Below, in pieces: positions 31,140 to 40,875 of a DNA stretch of 64,000 bases. Source of the stretch: Proteus vulgaris (lineage in GTDB: Bacteria > Pseudomonadota > Gammaproteobacteria > Enterobacterales > Enterobacteriaceae). The DNA is taken from assembly GCF_016239305.1 (NCBI RefSeq), contig NZ_JAEHOQ010000009.1, forward strand, positions 1-64,000. Direction: 5' to 3'. A program made the translations under genes and the position numbers. The notes beneath the pieces were generated by a model. The model had not been told where the DNA came from. It saw only the letters and a list, made by a program, of their open reading frames with translations, and did not search any database. Positions within the stretch are counted from its first letter, which is position 1; every line of letters starts with the position of its first letter.

Positions 31140-31577
31140 TTATACCTGCAACCAGAAGGTAACAGGGCCATCATTAGTCAGTGTGATTTGCATATCTGCG
31201 GCAAATTGGCCTGTTTGCGTTTCTAAGCCTTGTAGCTGACACTGTTTAATAAAGTAGTGATAGAGATTTTTCGCTAATTCTGGGGGCGCACCGTTCGAAA
31301 ATCCAGGGCGCATTCCTTTTTGTGTTTCTGCGGCAAGTGTGAATTGAGAGACAACTAATAAACTGCCACCTACTTGTTGCACATTTAGGTTCATTTTGTC
31401 GTTTTCATCACTAAATATGCGATAACCACATACTTTTTCACATAGTCTTTTGGCTTTCTGTTCGTTATCGTCTTTTTCTACACCTAATAAAACCAATAAG
31501 CCTTGATTAATAGCGCCGACTGTTTCACCGGCAATATCCACGTTTGCCTGTGTCACTCGTTGAATTAACGCGATCAT
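31140..31577 (-). CDS. dtd: D-aminoacyl-tRNA deacylase
   Basis: Hydrolyses D-aminoacyl-tRNA (and Gly-tRNA-Ala), which proofreads chirality. The start at 31577 ([13 protein letters not shown], 145 aa, equal to E. coli) has GGAG upstream. The frame continues to 31598. Active-site motifs are [15 protein letters not shown] and the C-terminal [10 protein letters not shown] with the Gly-cisPro element. Confidence 0.96.
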   Translation of the reverse strand: MIALIQRVTQANVDIAGETVGAINQGLLVLLGVEKDDNEQKAKRLCEKVCGYRIFSDENDKMNLNVQQVGGSLLVVSQFTLAAETQKGMRPGFSNGAPPELAKNLYHYFIKQCQLQGLETQTGQFAADMQITLTNDGPVTFWLQV

Positions 31578-31644
31578 ACTCTCTCCAAAATAAATCAATA
31601 AAAAAGGATAACAAATTCAATATATTGTTATCCTTACAATAGCA

Positions 31645-32262
31645 TTATTCTTCTATCGGGAGAGAAAAATCATAATCTTTAAAATAATCAATGACGGTTT
31701 GTTTATCAATGACATGCACACCTTTCATTCCCACCGCAATGGCGGCATCAACGTTGGCTTTTACATCATCAAAGAAAACGGCATCTTGTGCTTCAATGTC
31801 TTCAGACTGTAAAACATATTTATAGATTTCAGGATCAGGCTTTCTCATTCCAATATCTTGAGATAGATAGAGAAAATCTGCGGAAGCTGCAATTTCAGGA
31901 TAGTGTTCTGGCCAATAATCTTGGTGTAAACGATTAGTATTTGATAACACCACAACCCGATGTCCTTGCTCTCTTAACTTATTCATTATATCAATGACTT
32001 CAGGGCGTAATGCGACGAAAATAGCTTGCCATCCTTCAGCAAATTGTTCAAAGCTTAAACTCATTCCTAATTCTGAACTGATTTCTTCTGCAAATTCGAT
32101 GTCTGTAATATTGCCGCGTTCGTGTAATTTAAAGATCTCTCCTGTGGTGAAATTCTTTTTTATGTTCGCTAATGGAACACCACTGAGCTTACTCCATACT
32201 GCGAATACCCGGTTAAAATCGATATCAATAATCACATTACCCATATCAAAGATATAAAGCAT
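31645..32262 (-). CDS. yihX: HAD-family alpha-D-glucose-1-phosphatase YihX
   Basis: A haloacid-dehalogenase-type phosphatase. The E. coli protein releases glucose from alpha-D-glucose-1-phosphate. Motif I is FDMGNVIIDID, motif II VVLSNTNR, motif III lysine in RKPDPEIY, and motif IV FFDDVKANVDAA. The start is at 32262 (205 aa, E. coli 199) with a GGAGAGGA Shine-Dalgarno; the frame runs on to 32289. It is first of the yihX-dtd-yiiD run. Confidence 0.93.
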   Translation of the reverse strand: MLYIFDMGNVIIDIDFNRVFAVWSKLSGVPLANIKKNFTTGEIFKLHERGNITDIEFAEEISSELGMSLSFEQFAEGWQAIFVALRPEVIDIMNKLREQGHRVVVLSNTNRLHQDYWPEHYPEIAASADFLYLSQDIGMRKPDPEIYKYVLQSEDIEAQDAVFFDDVKANVDAAIAVGMKGVHVIDKQTVIDYFKDYDFSLPIEE

Positions 32263-32397
32263 AAATCCTCTCCATAATAGAAAACTCATTTTACTTTAAT
32301 CATAAATCGCTTTACTGAACAGGCTTAAACGCTAAAAAAGTACAATAATCACACTTAATTTTTTTGTAAAACATAAAACCTGAATAAGGAGAGAGGA

Positions 32398-32505
32398 AAA
32401 ATGAGGATTAAACGTCAGTATATTTTTCCCACCAGCATAATGTGCAATAATCGCAATATCAATGCCATGTAGATGAATATTAAGACCTTCCGCTTTCTCA
32501 ACCTG
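32398..32505 (-). pseudogene. Fossil N-terminal fragment of a hipA toxin gene
   Basis: Immediately past the HipB-like gene, in another frame, the minus strand reads GLNIHLHGIDIAIIAHYAGG and then KNILTFNPHF. This is the pattern of the HipA N-terminal (Couple_hipA) domain: short beta strand, G-x-x-I-A, then (L/F)TF-x-P. The similarity stops after about 30 residues, no start codon is left, and the frame ends 70 bp later. The rest of hipA (about 400 codons) is absent. Family assignment is by pattern only. Confidence 0.55.
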
Positions 32506-32509
32506 TTAA

Positions 32510-32821
32510 TCATTGGGTATTCCCCTTTTTAAACCAAAAATCGAGGTCATCCACATCATCGTCCAAGTCAACTCTGCTTTTGTTAGCTATCTCCATGTTT
32601 GCAATTGCCAAGTTTACATTAGAATATTTAGCCTTAATTGATAACGCTAAACCTAATCCTTCTAACATTCTTTGTAAGGTAGAGAATTTAATATCATTGC
32701 CTGATTCTATGCGTTGGTATTGTTGTTTCATACCAATACGTAAATACATATCTTTTTGCTCAATACCTAATTTTTTACGTTGTTTAGCTATTAAATTAGC
32801 AATTTCATCAATCGTTTTCAT
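32510..32821 (-). CDS. XRE-family regulator, HipB-like orphan antitoxin
   Basis: A 103-aa protein. A helix-turn-helix of the Cro/CI type lies at about residues 7-60 (LIAKQRKKLGIEQKDMYLRI, then QQYQRIESGND, then TLQRMLEGLGL). A charged tail DLDDDVDDLDFWF carries a tryptophan near the end, as in HipB. Three operator-like palindromes precede it and a hipA fossil follows it, so it was probably the antitoxin/repressor of a hipBA locus. Its present function is unknown. Confidence 0.75.
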   Translation of the reverse strand: MKTIDEIANLIAKQRKKLGIEQKDMYLRIGMKQQYQRIESGNDIKFSTLQRMLEGLGLALSIKAKYSNVNLAIANMEIANKSRVDLDDDVDDLDFWFKKGNTQ

Positions 32822-32851
32822 ATGTACTTCGACATGATATTAATGACTTGT

Positions 32852-32927
32852 ACAACACTTTGGTTGTATTTGGCCTCAAAAACAGCTTCTAAGTTATATT
32901 TGAAGCGATAAACAACCCTTAAGTTGT
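32852..32927 (-). promoter_or_regulatory. Triple operator array at 30-bp spacing
   Basis: Three related 16-bp palindromes start at 32852, 32882 and 32912: ACAACACTTTGGTTGT, ACAGCTTCTAAGTTAT and ACAACCCTTAAGTTGT. The outer two have perfect ACAAC/GTTGT half-sites with a 6-bp spacer; the middle one is degenerate. Starts are exactly 30 bp apart, close to three helical turns. They lie 31-106 bp upstream of the HipB-like gene and are probably its autoregulatory sites. Confidence 0.7.
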
Positions 32928-32962
32928 AAATGCAAATCAAGGAATAAAAGATAAGAAAAGAT

Positions 32963-32982
32963 AGGAAGGAAGGAAGGAAGGA
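32963..32982. repeat. Tetranucleotide tandem repeat (AGGA)5
   Basis: Five uninterrupted AGGA units lie in a purine-rich tract, 142 bp upstream of the HipB-like gene and outside any credible reading frame. It is a simple-sequence repeat that could vary in length by slippage. Confidence 0.85.
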
Positions 32983-33036
32983 AAAGAAAAACTTATGCGA
33001 TGGCAAGTACTCCACCGCATTCGTCTTATAGTGCCA

Positions 33037-33163
33037 TATACTCAAAATAATTTGAGTTACAGATAGGCGACAAGTGAAAATAGGCGGGAAACATAGATAA
33101 ACTATGTGACTCGGCTAGTTGAGCGTGGTCAGCATTCCTGTAACTTGAAGTATGACGAGTATA
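33037..33163. repeat. Palindromic MITE-like repeat element of 127 bp
   Basis: The segment begins with TATACTC and ends with GAGTATA. The 26-bp termini match in inverted orientation at about 20 of 26 positions, ending in AGTTACAG on each inner side. The termini resemble the TATACTCGTCATACTTCAAG-type ends of dispersed enterobacterial palindromic repeats. No coding capacity is seen. It lies between the hipB island and the typA terminator. Confidence 0.65.
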
Positions 33164-33168
33164 AACTC

Positions 33169-33186
33169 AGGGCGCTAACGCGCCCT
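33169..33186 (-). terminator. Terminator hairpin of typA
   Basis: A perfect 7-bp GC-rich stem AGGGCGC/GCGCCCT with loop TAAC lies 26 bp past the typA stop. The T tract on the minus strand is poor, so termination may be partial. Confidence 0.55.
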
Positions 33187-33212
33187 AAGAATTATGTTAT
33201 CAGAATAACGAA

Positions 33213-35030
33213 TTAGTCTTTGCTACGGTAAGCACGACGACGATCATTTTCTGACAGATAACGCTTACGCAGACGGATAGACTGCGGAGTTACTTCAACT
33301 AACTCATCGTCATCAATAAATTCTAATGCTTGTTCTAATGTTTGTTTCAGGTGTGGAGTCAGCGTTGTCGCCTCATCTGTACCAGAAGCACGCATGTTAG
33401 TTAGCTTTTTACCTGTTAAGCAGTTTACTGTTAAGTCATTAGAGCGAGTATGAATACCAATTACTTGGCCTTCATAAACTTCTGCACCATGAGTAACGAA
33501 TAATTTACCGCGATCTTGTAAGCTATACAGTGCGTAAGCAACGGCTTTACCTTGGCCATTAGAGATCATAACACCGTTATTACGGCGACCGATTTCACCT
33601 GGACGAACATCGTCATAATGACTGAATGTTGCATACAGTAAACCAGTACCTGATGTCATGGTCATAAATTCAGTACGGAAACCAATCAGACCACGGCTAG
33701 GGATAATGTAGTCTAAACGTACACGTCCTTTACCATCTGGTTGCATATCACGCATTTCGCCTTTACGCTCACCCATCGCTTGCATCACATCACCTTGGTG
33801 CTGTTCTTCAATGTCGATAGTGACTTGTTCAAAAGGCTCTTGTTTACGACCGTCAATATCACGGAAGATAACTTTAGGGCGAGATACACCTAATTCGTAA
33901 CCTTCACGACGCATATTTTCAATCAGAACTGACAGGTGAAGCTCACCACGACCTGATACACGGAATGCATCTGGATCTTCAGTTTCTTCTACGCGTAATG
34001 CAACGTTATGGACTAACTCTTTTTTCAGACGATCTAAAATCTGACGAGAAGTCACGAATTTACCTTCACGACCACAGAATGGTGAAGTATTAACACAGAA
34101 ATACATGCTAACAGTTGGTTCATCAACGGCTAGTGCAGGTAGCGCTTCAACAGCACCCACTTCACAAATCGTATCAGAGATATTCAGTTCACCTAACCCA
34201 GTGATTGCGATGATATCGCCAGCTTCAGCAACATCAACTTCGATACGTTCTAAGCCTAAATGGCCTAAAACTTTACCGACTTTACCGTTACGGGTATTAC
34301 CTTCACTATCGATAATAGTCACTTGTTGGTTAGGTTTAACCTTACCACGCTTGATACGACCGATACCGATAACACCCATGTAGTTGTTGTAGTCCAACTG
34401 AGAAATTTGCATCTGGAATGTACCTTCCAGATCCACTTTTGGTGGCTCTACATATTTGACAATAGCTTCATATAACGGAGTCATATCTTCAGCCATGTCA
34501 TTATAATCTGTTCCCGCAATACCGTTTAATGCAGATGCATAGATAATTGGGAAATCAAGTTGTTCGTCAGTTGCACCTAAGTTTACGAACAGGTCAAATA
34601 CCTGATCAACAACCCAGTCTGGACGCGCACCAGGGCGGTCAACTTTATTGATAACAACAATAGGTTTTAAGTTGTTAGCAAACGCTTTTTGTGTCACAAA
34701 ACGAGTTTGTGGCATTGGGCCATCCATCGCGTCAACCAGCAATAGAACGCTGTCTACCATAGACATAACGCGTTCTACCTCACCACCGAAGTCGGCGTGT
34801 CCTGGGGTATCTACGATATTGATACGATAGTCATTCCATTTAATCGCTGTATTTTTCGCAAGAATAGTAATTCCGCGCTCTCTTTCGAGATCATTTGAGT
34901 CCATCACGCGCTCAGCAACGGTTTCACGTTCACCGAACGTACCAGATTGCTGTAGTAATTTATCGACGATAGTTGTTTTACCATGGTCAACGTGGGCGAT
35001 GATGGCGATATTACGCAAGTTTTCGATCAC
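33213..35030 (-). CDS. typA: Ribosome-dependent GTPase TypA/BipA
   Basis: A translational GTPase of the EF-G type that helps 50S assembly and growth at low temperature and under stress. The G1 motif [10 protein letters not shown]3 [11 protein letters not shown] and G4 [10 protein letters not shown] are present. Domains II, III and V and the BipA-specific C-terminus follow. I prefer the GTG start at 35030 ([17 protein letters not shown], 605 aa, E. coli 607), which has GAGG 8 bp upstream. An ATG at 35048 is in frame but lacks a good ribosome site. It is divergent from glnA. Confidence 0.95.
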   Translation of the reverse strand: MIENLRNIAIIAHVDHGKTTIVDKLLQQSGTFGERETVAERVMDSNDLERERGITILAKNTAIKWNDYRINIVDTPGHADFGGEVERVMSMVDSVLLLVDAMDGPMPQTRFVTQKAFANNLKPIVVINKVDRPGARPDWVVDQVFDLFVNLGATDEQLDFPIIYASALNGIAGTDYNDMAEDMTPLYEAIVKYVEPPKVDLEGTFQMQISQLDYNNYMGVIGIGRIKRGKVKPNQQVTIIDSEGNTRNGKVGKVLGHLGLERIEVDVAEAGDIIAITGLGELNISDTICEVGAVEALPALAVDEPTVSMYFCVNTSPFCGREGKFVTSRQILDRLKKELVHNVALRVEETEDPDAFRVSGRGELHLSVLIENMRREGYELGVSRPKVIFRDIDGRKQEPFEQVTIDIEEQHQGDVMQAMGERKGEMRDMQPDGKGRVRLDYIIPSRGLIGFRTEFMTMTSGTGLLYATFSHYDDVRPGEIGRRNNGVMISNGQGKAVAYALYSLQDRGKLFVTHGAEVYEGQVIGIHTRSNDLTVNCLTGKKLTNMRASGTDEATTLTPHLKQTLEQALEFIDDDELVEVTPQSIRLRKRYLSENDRRRAYRSKD

Positions 35031-35150
35031 AAAATTTGCCTCAGGCATTGTAGAAATAAGCGCAGTATTGTACACGCTTTAGACGAGAGACTAAACAAGA
35101 TCACAATAATGATTGCTTAACAATATGCAATTAATTGAATTGTGATCCTT

Positions 35151-35166
35151 TTCACGCCTCAGAATT
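35151..35166 (+). promoter_or_regulatory. CRP site upstream of glnA
   Basis: TGTGATCCTTTTCACG fits the CRP half-site pattern TGTGA-N6-TCAC. It lies upstream of the NtrC sites. E. coli glnA also has CRP control of its sigma-70 promoter glnAp1. Confidence 0.55.
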
Positions 35167-35184
35167 TAGTAGCATCCGTTCGAT

Positions 35185-35235
35185 TGCACCAAAATAGTGC
35201 AACTAATTAGGCTTAACTTGCACCAACTTTGTGCA
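35185..35235 (+). promoter_or_regulatory. Two NtrC enhancer sites upstream of glnA
   Basis: TGCACCAAAATAGTGCA (35185-35201) and TGCACCAACTTTGTGCA (35219-35235) match the NtrC consensus TGCACC-N5-GGTGCA except for single bases. They are 34 bp apart, about three helical turns, and 75-125 bp upstream of the sigma-54 core, as in the E. coli glnAp2 enhancer. Confidence 0.85.
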
Positions 35236-35308
35236 ATAATTAAAAAATCACAGGAGATATTCTACACTAAACTTCATCAATACAGTATATATCCCTTTTT
35301 AGATAAGT

Positions 35309-35324
35309 TGGCATGCTTTTCGCA
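35309..35324 (+). promoter_or_regulatory. Sigma-54 promoter of glnA
   Basis: TTGGCATGCTTTTCGCA has the invariant GG (35310-35311) and GC (35322-35323) exactly 10 bp apart. Transcription would start near 35335, giving a leader of about 73 nt before the glnA start. Confidence 0.85.
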
Positions 35325-35407
35325 ATAGAATTTAGGTGAGCAAAAAATTCACCGAAAAATGTGTAAGGCCACTGCACTCAATAAAACCATTCGCCAGGAG
35401 AGTTCCT

Positions 35408-36817
35408 ATGTCCCTTGAACATGTGTTATCCATGATTGAAGAACATAAAGTTAGATATATTGACTTACGTTTCACTGATACCCGCGGTAAAGAACAACAT
35501 CTTACTATTCCGGCTCATCAGGTTAACGATGATTTCTTTGAAGAAGGAAAAATGTTCGATGGTTCCTCTATTGGTGGCTGGAAAGGCATTAACGAATCAG
35601 ACATGGTACTGATGCCTGATGCAACAACCGCAATGCTCGACCCATTCTTTCAAGATCCAACCCTGATTATTCGTTGTGATGTGTTAGAACCGGGCACAAT
35701 GAAAGGTTATGACCGCGACCCACGCTCTATTTCAAAACGTGCTGAAGATTATTTAAAATCGAGTGGTATTGCAGACACGGTATTATTTGGACCAGAGCCT
35801 GAGTTCTTCCTGTTTGATGATATTCGTTTCAAAAACGATATTTCAGGTGCCTCTTACGCTATCAACGATATTGAAGCGGCTTGGAACACTAACACCAAAT
35901 ATGAAGATGGCAACAAAGGCCATCGCCCTATGGTTAAAGGCGGTTATTTCCCGCTTCCACCTGTTGATTCATCACAAGATATTCGTTCTACCATGTGTAA
36001 CATTATGGAAGAAATGGGCTTAGTGGTTGAAGCGCATCATCATGAAGTGGCGACAGCTGGTCAAAACGAAGTAGCAACTCGCTTCAATACCATGACCAAA
36101 AAAGCAGATGAAACCCAAATTTATAAATACGTGGTACAAAACGTAGCTCACGTATTTGGTAAAACAGCGACCTTTATGCCAAAACCTCTTGTGGGTGATA
36201 ATGGCTCAGGTATGCACTGCCATATGTCTCTGTCTAAAAACGGTGTAAACCTATTTGCAGGCGATAAATACGGTGGATTATCTGAAATGGCGCTGTATTA
36301 CATCGGCGGTATTATCAAACATGCTCGTGCATTAAATGCGTTCACTAATCCAACGACTAACTCTTACAAACGTTTAGTTCCGGGTTTTGAAGCCCCTGTT
36401 ATGTTGGCTTACTCCGCACGTAACCGTTCGGCATCAATTCGTATTCCAGTGGTTGCCAGCATGAAAGCACGTCGTATTGAAGTGCGCTTCCCTGATCCTT
36501 TAGCAAACCCTTATCTTGCGTTTGCGGCTCAATTAATGGCTGGTCTTGATGGTATTATCAATAAAATTCACCCTGGTGATGCTATGGATAAAAACCTCTA
36601 TGACTTACCACCAGAAGAAGCAAAAGAAATCCCAACTGTCGCAGGTTCATTAGAAGAAGCATTAAATACGCTAAATGCCGATCGTGAATTCTTAACCCGC
36701 GGTGGCGTATTTACAGATGATGCTATTGATGCTTATTTAGAATTATTACGCGCAGATGTTCAACGTGTACGTATGGCTCCACATCCTCTTGAATTTGAAA
36801 TGTATTACAGCGCTTAA
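35408..36817 (+). CDS. glnA: Glutamine synthetase (type I)
   Basis: Makes glutamine from glutamate, ammonia and ATP, the main ammonium-assimilation step. The start at 35408 ([20 protein letters not shown], 469 aa as in E. coli) has AGGAG upstream. The frame extends to 35336, which is about where the sigma-54 transcript begins. The ATP loop and metal motifs ([23 protein letters not shown]) are present. The adenylylation tyrosine lies in NLYDLPPEE. NtrC and sigma-54 sites precede it. Confidence 0.98.
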   Translation: MSLEHVLSMIEEHKVRYIDLRFTDTRGKEQHLTIPAHQVNDDFFEEGKMFDGSSIGGWKGINESDMVLMPDATTAMLDPFFQDPTLIIRCDVLEPGTMKGYDRDPRSISKRAEDYLKSSGIADTVLFGPEPEFFLFDDIRFKNDISGASYAINDIEAAWNTNTKYEDGNKGHRPMVKGGYFPLPPVDSSQDIRSTMCNIMEEMGLVVEAHHHEVATAGQNEVATRFNTMTKKADETQIYKYVVQNVAHVFGKTATFMPKPLVGDNGSGMHCHMSLSKNGVNLFAGDKYGGLSEMALYYIGGIIKHARALNAFTNPTTNSYKRLVPGFEAPVMLAYSARNRSASIRIPVVASMKARRIEVRFPDPLANPYLAFAAQLMAGLDGIINKIHPGDAMDKNLYDLPPEEAKEIPTVAGSLEEALNTLNADREFLTRGGVFTDDAIDAYLELLRADVQRVRMAPHPLEFEMYYSA

Positions 36818-36883
36818 GATAAATTTTACTGATAAAACTTAAGCCAAGATGTAAAACTGTTTTTTTTGCCGTGAAGCTATTTT

Positions 36884-36910
36884 GCCCATCTTCGGATGGG
36901 CACTTTTCTC
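36884..36910 (+). terminator. Terminator hairpin after glnA
   Basis: A 7-bp stem GCCCATC/GATGGGC with a UUCG tetraloop, followed by ACTTTTCTC, lies 67 bp past the glnA stop. It would end the abundant glnA mRNA while some transcripts continue to glnLG. Confidence 0.8.
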
Positions 36911-36970
36911 CCTATTAAGGAGTCCGTCTATTCACTTACGCATTGGTTCATTAATGCAATAAAGGTAAGA

Positions 36971-36987
36971 TGCACTAAAATGGTGCA
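36971..36987 (+). promoter_or_regulatory. NtrC site in front of glnL
   Basis: TGCACTAAAATGGTGCA is one base off the NtrC consensus and lies 15 bp before the glnL start. In E. coli NtrC represses glnLp from a site in this position, so autogenous control of glnLG is inferred. Confidence 0.8.
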
Positions 36988-37001
36988 ACGAGGTATTCAA
37001 T

Positions 37002-38048
37002 ATGGAAACGGCAGACTTACCTGATAACACATTAATTTTGGACTCATTGATACACTCAGTATTAGTTATCAACAAAGAGTTTATTATTTGTTATGCGAAT
37101 CATTCTGCGTTACAGGTTTTAGCACAAAGCCGTCGAAAATTATTTGAAACACCTTTTACTGCTTTATTCAGTTATTACTCTTTTGATGCCGATTTAATGC
37201 GTGAAACGTTAGCGAATGGACAAAGCTTTACCGACAATGAAGTGATATTGGTTGTTAATAACCAATCACATACAATGTCGCTCAGTGCCCAACCTATTTC
37301 CGAGCAACACATTTTGCTGGAACTGGCGCCTATGGATAGTCAACGCCGGTTAAGCCAAGAGCAGATACAACAAGCACAGCAAATGGCCGCAAGGGAATTG
37401 GTTAGGGGGCTGGCACATGAAATTAAAAATCCGTTAGGGGGATTAAGAGGCGCCGCGCAATTACTGGCAAAATCATTGCCCGATCCTGCCTTAACGGAAT
37501 ATACGCAAGTCATTATTGAACAAGCTGATCGCCTTCGTGTGCTGGTGGACAGACTACTTGGTCCACAACACCCAGGAACAAAAACATATCAGAGTATTCA
37601 TCATGTTGTTGAGCGCGTAGCTCAACTTATTTCACTCGAATGTCCTGACAATGTCACCTTGTTAAAAGATTACGATCCCAGTTTGCCTGAGTTATCACAT
37701 TACCCAGATCAAATAGAACAAGTACTCTTAAATATTACACGCAATGCCTTACAAGCTGTTGAAAAAACAGGTGGAACGATTATCTTGCGTACCCGTACTG
37801 CTTTTCAAGTCACACTCCATGGTGAACGTCACCGCCTTGTTGCCCGTATTGATGTGATTGATACCGGCGATGGGATCCCTTCTCACTTACAAGATACACT
37901 TTTTTATCCCATGGTAAGCGGTAGAGAAGGGGGAAATGGATTAGGATTATCAATTGCACGTAATTTAGTGGATCAGCATGCAGGTAAAATTGAATTTACC
38001 AGTTGGCCTGGAAATACCGAATTTTCTATTTATTTACCAATTAAGTAG
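37002..38048 (+). CDS. glnL: Nitrogen regulation sensor kinase GlnL (NtrB)
   Basis: A cytoplasmic histidine kinase/phosphatase that phosphorylates NtrC under nitrogen limitation and is controlled by PII. It has 348 aa (E. coli 349). An N-terminal PAS domain (about 10-110) is followed by the H-box with His139 in [12 protein letters not shown]. The N-box ([15 protein letters not shown]) and glycine boxes ([19 protein letters not shown]) come next. glnG follows after 10 bp. Confidence 0.97.
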   Translation: METADLPDNTLILDSLIHSVLVINKEFIICYANHSALQVLAQSRRKLFETPFTALFSYYSFDADLMRETLANGQSFTDNEVILVVNNQSHTMSLSAQPISEQHILLELAPMDSQRRLSQEQIQQAQQMAARELVRGLAHEIKNPLGGLRGAAQLLAKSLPDPALTEYTQVIIEQADRLRVLVDRLLGPQHPGTKTYQSIHHVVERVAQLISLECPDNVTLLKDYDPSLPELSHYPDQIEQVLLNITRNALQAVEKTGGTIILRTRTAFQVTLHGERHRLVARIDVIDTGDGIPSHLQDTLFYPMVSGREGGNGLGLSIARNLVDQHAGKIEFTSWPGNTEFSIYLPIK

Positions 38049-38058
38049 GAGATAACTA

Positions 38059-39483
38059 ATGCAAAAAGGAAATGTGTGGGTTGTCGATGATGATAGCTCT
38101 ATTCGCTGGGTACTTGAACGTGCAATTTCTCGTGAAGGCCTTGTATGTAAAACCTTCGAGCATGCAAATGATGTACTTAATGCTCTCAATACAGAAATGC
38201 CAGATGTTTTACTATCCGATATTCGTATGCCTGATGTCGATGGTTTATCGCTTCTTAAAATTATTAAAGAAAACTACCCTACTTTACCCGTCATCATTAT
38301 GACTGCGCATTCTGATCTGGATGCAGCAGTGAATGCTTATCAACAAGGGGCTTTTGATTATTTACCGAAGCCCTTTGATATTGATGAAACCTTAGCATTA
38401 ATTGATCGTGCAATTACACATTATCGTGAGCAAAAACAGCCCAATACGACTGAATCTCCCCTGCAATCTGTCTCTGATATGATTGGTGAAGCGCCTGCAA
38501 TGCAAGAGGTTTACCGTATTATTGGTCGACTTTCTCGTTCCTCAATCAGTGTGCTTATTAATGGGGAATCGGGTACGGGAAAAGAGCTAGTCGCACATGC
38601 ATTACATCGCCACAGCCCAAGGGCATCCTTTCCATTTATTGCTCTCAATATGGCGGCAATCCCTAAAGATTTAATTGAATCAGAGCTTTTTGGTCATGAA
38701 AAAGGAGCATTTACAGGTGCTTCCCAAGTACGCCAAGGACGATTTGAACAAGCAAATGGCGGTTCTCTTTTTCTTGATGAAATTGGTGATATGCCCCTCG
38801 ATATTCAAACACGGTTGCTACGAGTGCTTGCTGAAGGACAATTTTACCGTGTAGGCGGTTATGCTCCCGTTAAAGTTGATGTGCGTATTATCGCGGCTAC
38901 ACACCAAGACTTAGAGAAACGCGTTCAAGCCGGTGATTTTCGTGAAGATCTCTATCATCGACTCAATGTAATACGTATTCAATTGCCCCCTTTACGCGAT
39001 AGAACAGAAGATATTCCAAGTTTGGCGCGTTATTTTCTGCAAAAAACAGCAAAAGAACTTGGTGTGGAAGCAAAAGTACTTCATCAGCAAAGTTTGCAAA
39101 CAATGATGGAATACAACTGGTCAGGTAACGTAAGACAATTAGAGAATGTGTGTCGCTGGCTAACGGTAATGACGGCAAGCCAAGAAATTATGCCCCAAGA
39201 CTTACCACAAGAAATTCGCCAACCCGATGAGAAAGCAAAAAACATCAACCGATTGGCTTCCTCTCAACATTGGTCACAACATCTTTCATTATGGGCAGAT
39301 GAAGCATTAGCTGAAGGAAAGGACAATATTCTAACGAATGCATTACCTCAGTTTGAACGGACACTTTTACTCAGCGCCTTAGCCTATACACAAGGCCATA
39401 AACAAGATGCCGCACGATTATTAGGTTGGGGAAGAAATACATTAACCCGAAAATTAAAAGAATTAGGGATAGAAGAGTATTAA
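38059..39483 (+). CDS. glnG: Nitrogen regulator GlnG (NtrC), sigma-54 activator
   Basis: A response regulator that activates sigma-54 promoters. It has 474 aa (E. coli 469). The receiver domain has Asp54 in LLSDIRMPD. The AAA+ domain has Walker A GESGTGKE, the sigma-54 contact loop GAFTGA and Walker [13 protein letters not shown] Fis-type helix-turn-helix ends the protein ([20 protein letters not shown]). Its sites are visible before glnA and glnL. Confidence 0.97.
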   Translation: MQKGNVWVVDDDSSIRWVLERAISREGLVCKTFEHANDVLNALNTEMPDVLLSDIRMPDVDGLSLLKIIKENYPTLPVIIMTAHSDLDAAVNAYQQGAFDYLPKPFDIDETLALIDRAITHYREQKQPNTTESPLQSVSDMIGEAPAMQEVYRIIGRLSRSSISVLINGESGTGKELVAHALHRHSPRASFPFIALNMAAIPKDLIESELFGHEKGAFTGASQVRQGRFEQANGGSLFLDEIGDMPLDIQTRLLRVLAEGQFYRVGGYAPVKVDVRIIAATHQDLEKRVQAGDFREDLYHRLNVIRIQLPPLRDRTEDIPSLARYFLQKTAKELGVEAKVLHQQSLQTMMEYNWSGNVRQLENVCRWLTVMTASQEIMPQDLPQEIRQPDEKAKNINRLASSQHWSQHLSLWADEALAEGKDNILTNALPQFERTLLLSALAYTQGHKQDAARLLGWGRNTLTRKLKELGIEEY

Positions 39484-39501
39484 TCCTCTACCCCTATTTA
39501 T

Positions 39502-40875
39502 TTAAATAACACGAGAGAATTGACGTTGGCGCATTTGATTTCGTAAATAAGTATCAAAACACATGCAGATATTACGAATAAGCAAACGTCCTCTTGGCGT
39601 CACTTGAATGCCGTCTGTTGTTATTTCAACTAAACCATCATCTTTCATTGGCACAAGTAATTCTAAATCTTCTTTAAAATAGTCATGGAAGACAATGCCG
39701 TGCATTTTTTCAATATCAGAAAAATGCAGATTAAAATTACAAATTAAAGTTTTAATTACATCACGGCGAATACAATCATCATTAGTCAGTGATAAACCTC
39801 GCCATAGTGCATTACCTTCACTATTTACACGCGCATAATACTCTTTCAATACCTTTTCATTTTGCGCGTAGTTATCGCCTAACATACTAATGGCAGAAAC
39901 ACCCATACCTAATAAATCACACTCTTCATGAGTGGTATATCCTTGGAAATTACGATGTAAAATACCTTTGCGCTGAGCCACAGCTAATTCATCATCAGGC
40001 TTAGCAAAATGATCCATTCCAATAAATTGATAGCCATTTGACGTTAGCGTAGAAATAGTTTCTTGTAATATTTCTAATTTTTCTTCCGCTAAAGGGAGAT
40101 CTTCATCTTTAATTTTACGTTGAGCCGCAAATAAATTAGGCAAATGAGCATAATTGAATACACTTAATCTATCTGGTGATAATTCAATAACACGTTTTAA
40201 TGTAAAGGCAAAACTCTCTTTGGTTTGCTTAGGTAAGCCATAAATTAAGTCAATACTTGTGGAGTGAAAACCCACTTCACGCGCACGCTCTACTAATGCA
40301 AAAATAAACGTTTCATCTTGCTCACGATTTACTTTTTGTTGTACTTCTTTATTGAAATCTTGCACTCCCATACTCAGGCGGTTAAAACCTTCATTATGCA
40401 AATGATCAATAACATCTAATTCAATCTCACGCGGGTCGATTTCAATAGAAAGCTCTGCATTATCGACAAAATGAAAATGCTGACGTAATAGCGAAACTAA
40501 TCGACTAATTTGTTGCTTATCCAGAAAAGTAGGCGTACCACCACCCCAATGCATTTGAGTCACTTTTCGGTCTTTAAAATAACGAGCTCTATTAATAATT
40601 TCTTTTTCTAAAACATCAAGATACTCATCTGCTTTATGTTTATGCCGTGTAATAATTTTATTACAACCACAGAAATAACACAGCTTATGGCAGAAAGGAA
40701 TATGGATATAAAGTGATAAAGGACGCTCAGGATAACGTTGAGTCGCTTTGATAAAATCAGCATCACCATATTGTTGATTGAATTCCAATGCTGTTGGGTA
40801 TGATGTATAGCGAGGACCTGAATAGTTATACTTATGGATCAGGTCAAGATCCCAAATAATTGTTTGTTCTGACAT
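39502..40875 (-). CDS. hemN: Oxygen-independent coproporphyrinogen III oxidase HemN
   Basis: A radical SAM enzyme that converts coproporphyrinogen III to protoporphyrinogen IX without oxygen in heme synthesis. The cluster motif CHKLCYFC lies in HIPFCHKLCYFCGCNK. The start at 40875 (MSEQTIIWDLDLIHKYNYSG) gives 457 aa, as in E. coli; the frame extends to 40890. In E. coli yihI is its neighbour, but here yihI lies 20 kb away. Confidence 0.97.
   Translation of the reverse strand: MSEQTIIWDLDLIHKYNYSGPRYTSYPTALEFNQQYGDADFIKATQRYPERPLSLYIHIPFCHKLCYFCGCNKIITRHKHKADEYLDVLEKEIINRARYFKDRKVTQMHWGGGTPTFLDKQQISRLVSLLRQHFHFVDNAELSIEIDPREIELDVIDHLHNEGFNRLSMGVQDFNKEVQQKVNREQDETFIFALVERAREVGFHSTSIDLIYGLPKQTKESFAFTLKRVIELSPDRLSVFNYAHLPNLFAAQRKIKDEDLPLAEEKLEILQETISTLTSNGYQFIGMDHFAKPDDELAVAQRKGILHRNFQGYTTHEECDLLGMGVSAISMLGDNYAQNEKVLKEYYARVNSEGNALWRGLSLTNDDCIRRDVIKTLICNFNLHFSDIEKMHGIVFHDYFKEDLELLVPMKDDGLVEITTDGIQVTPRGRLLIRNICMCFDTYLRNQMRQRQFSRVI

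Noticed and set aside
32818-33045. A 75-codon minus-strand frame upstream of the HipB-like gene
   Set aside because: It covers the operator array, the AGGA repeat and part of the palindromic element. The product is low complexity and looks like chance.
35336-35407. Upstream extension of glnA
   Set aside because: It begins where the sigma-54 transcript should start, so it would not carry a usable ribosome site. The conserved start is 35408.
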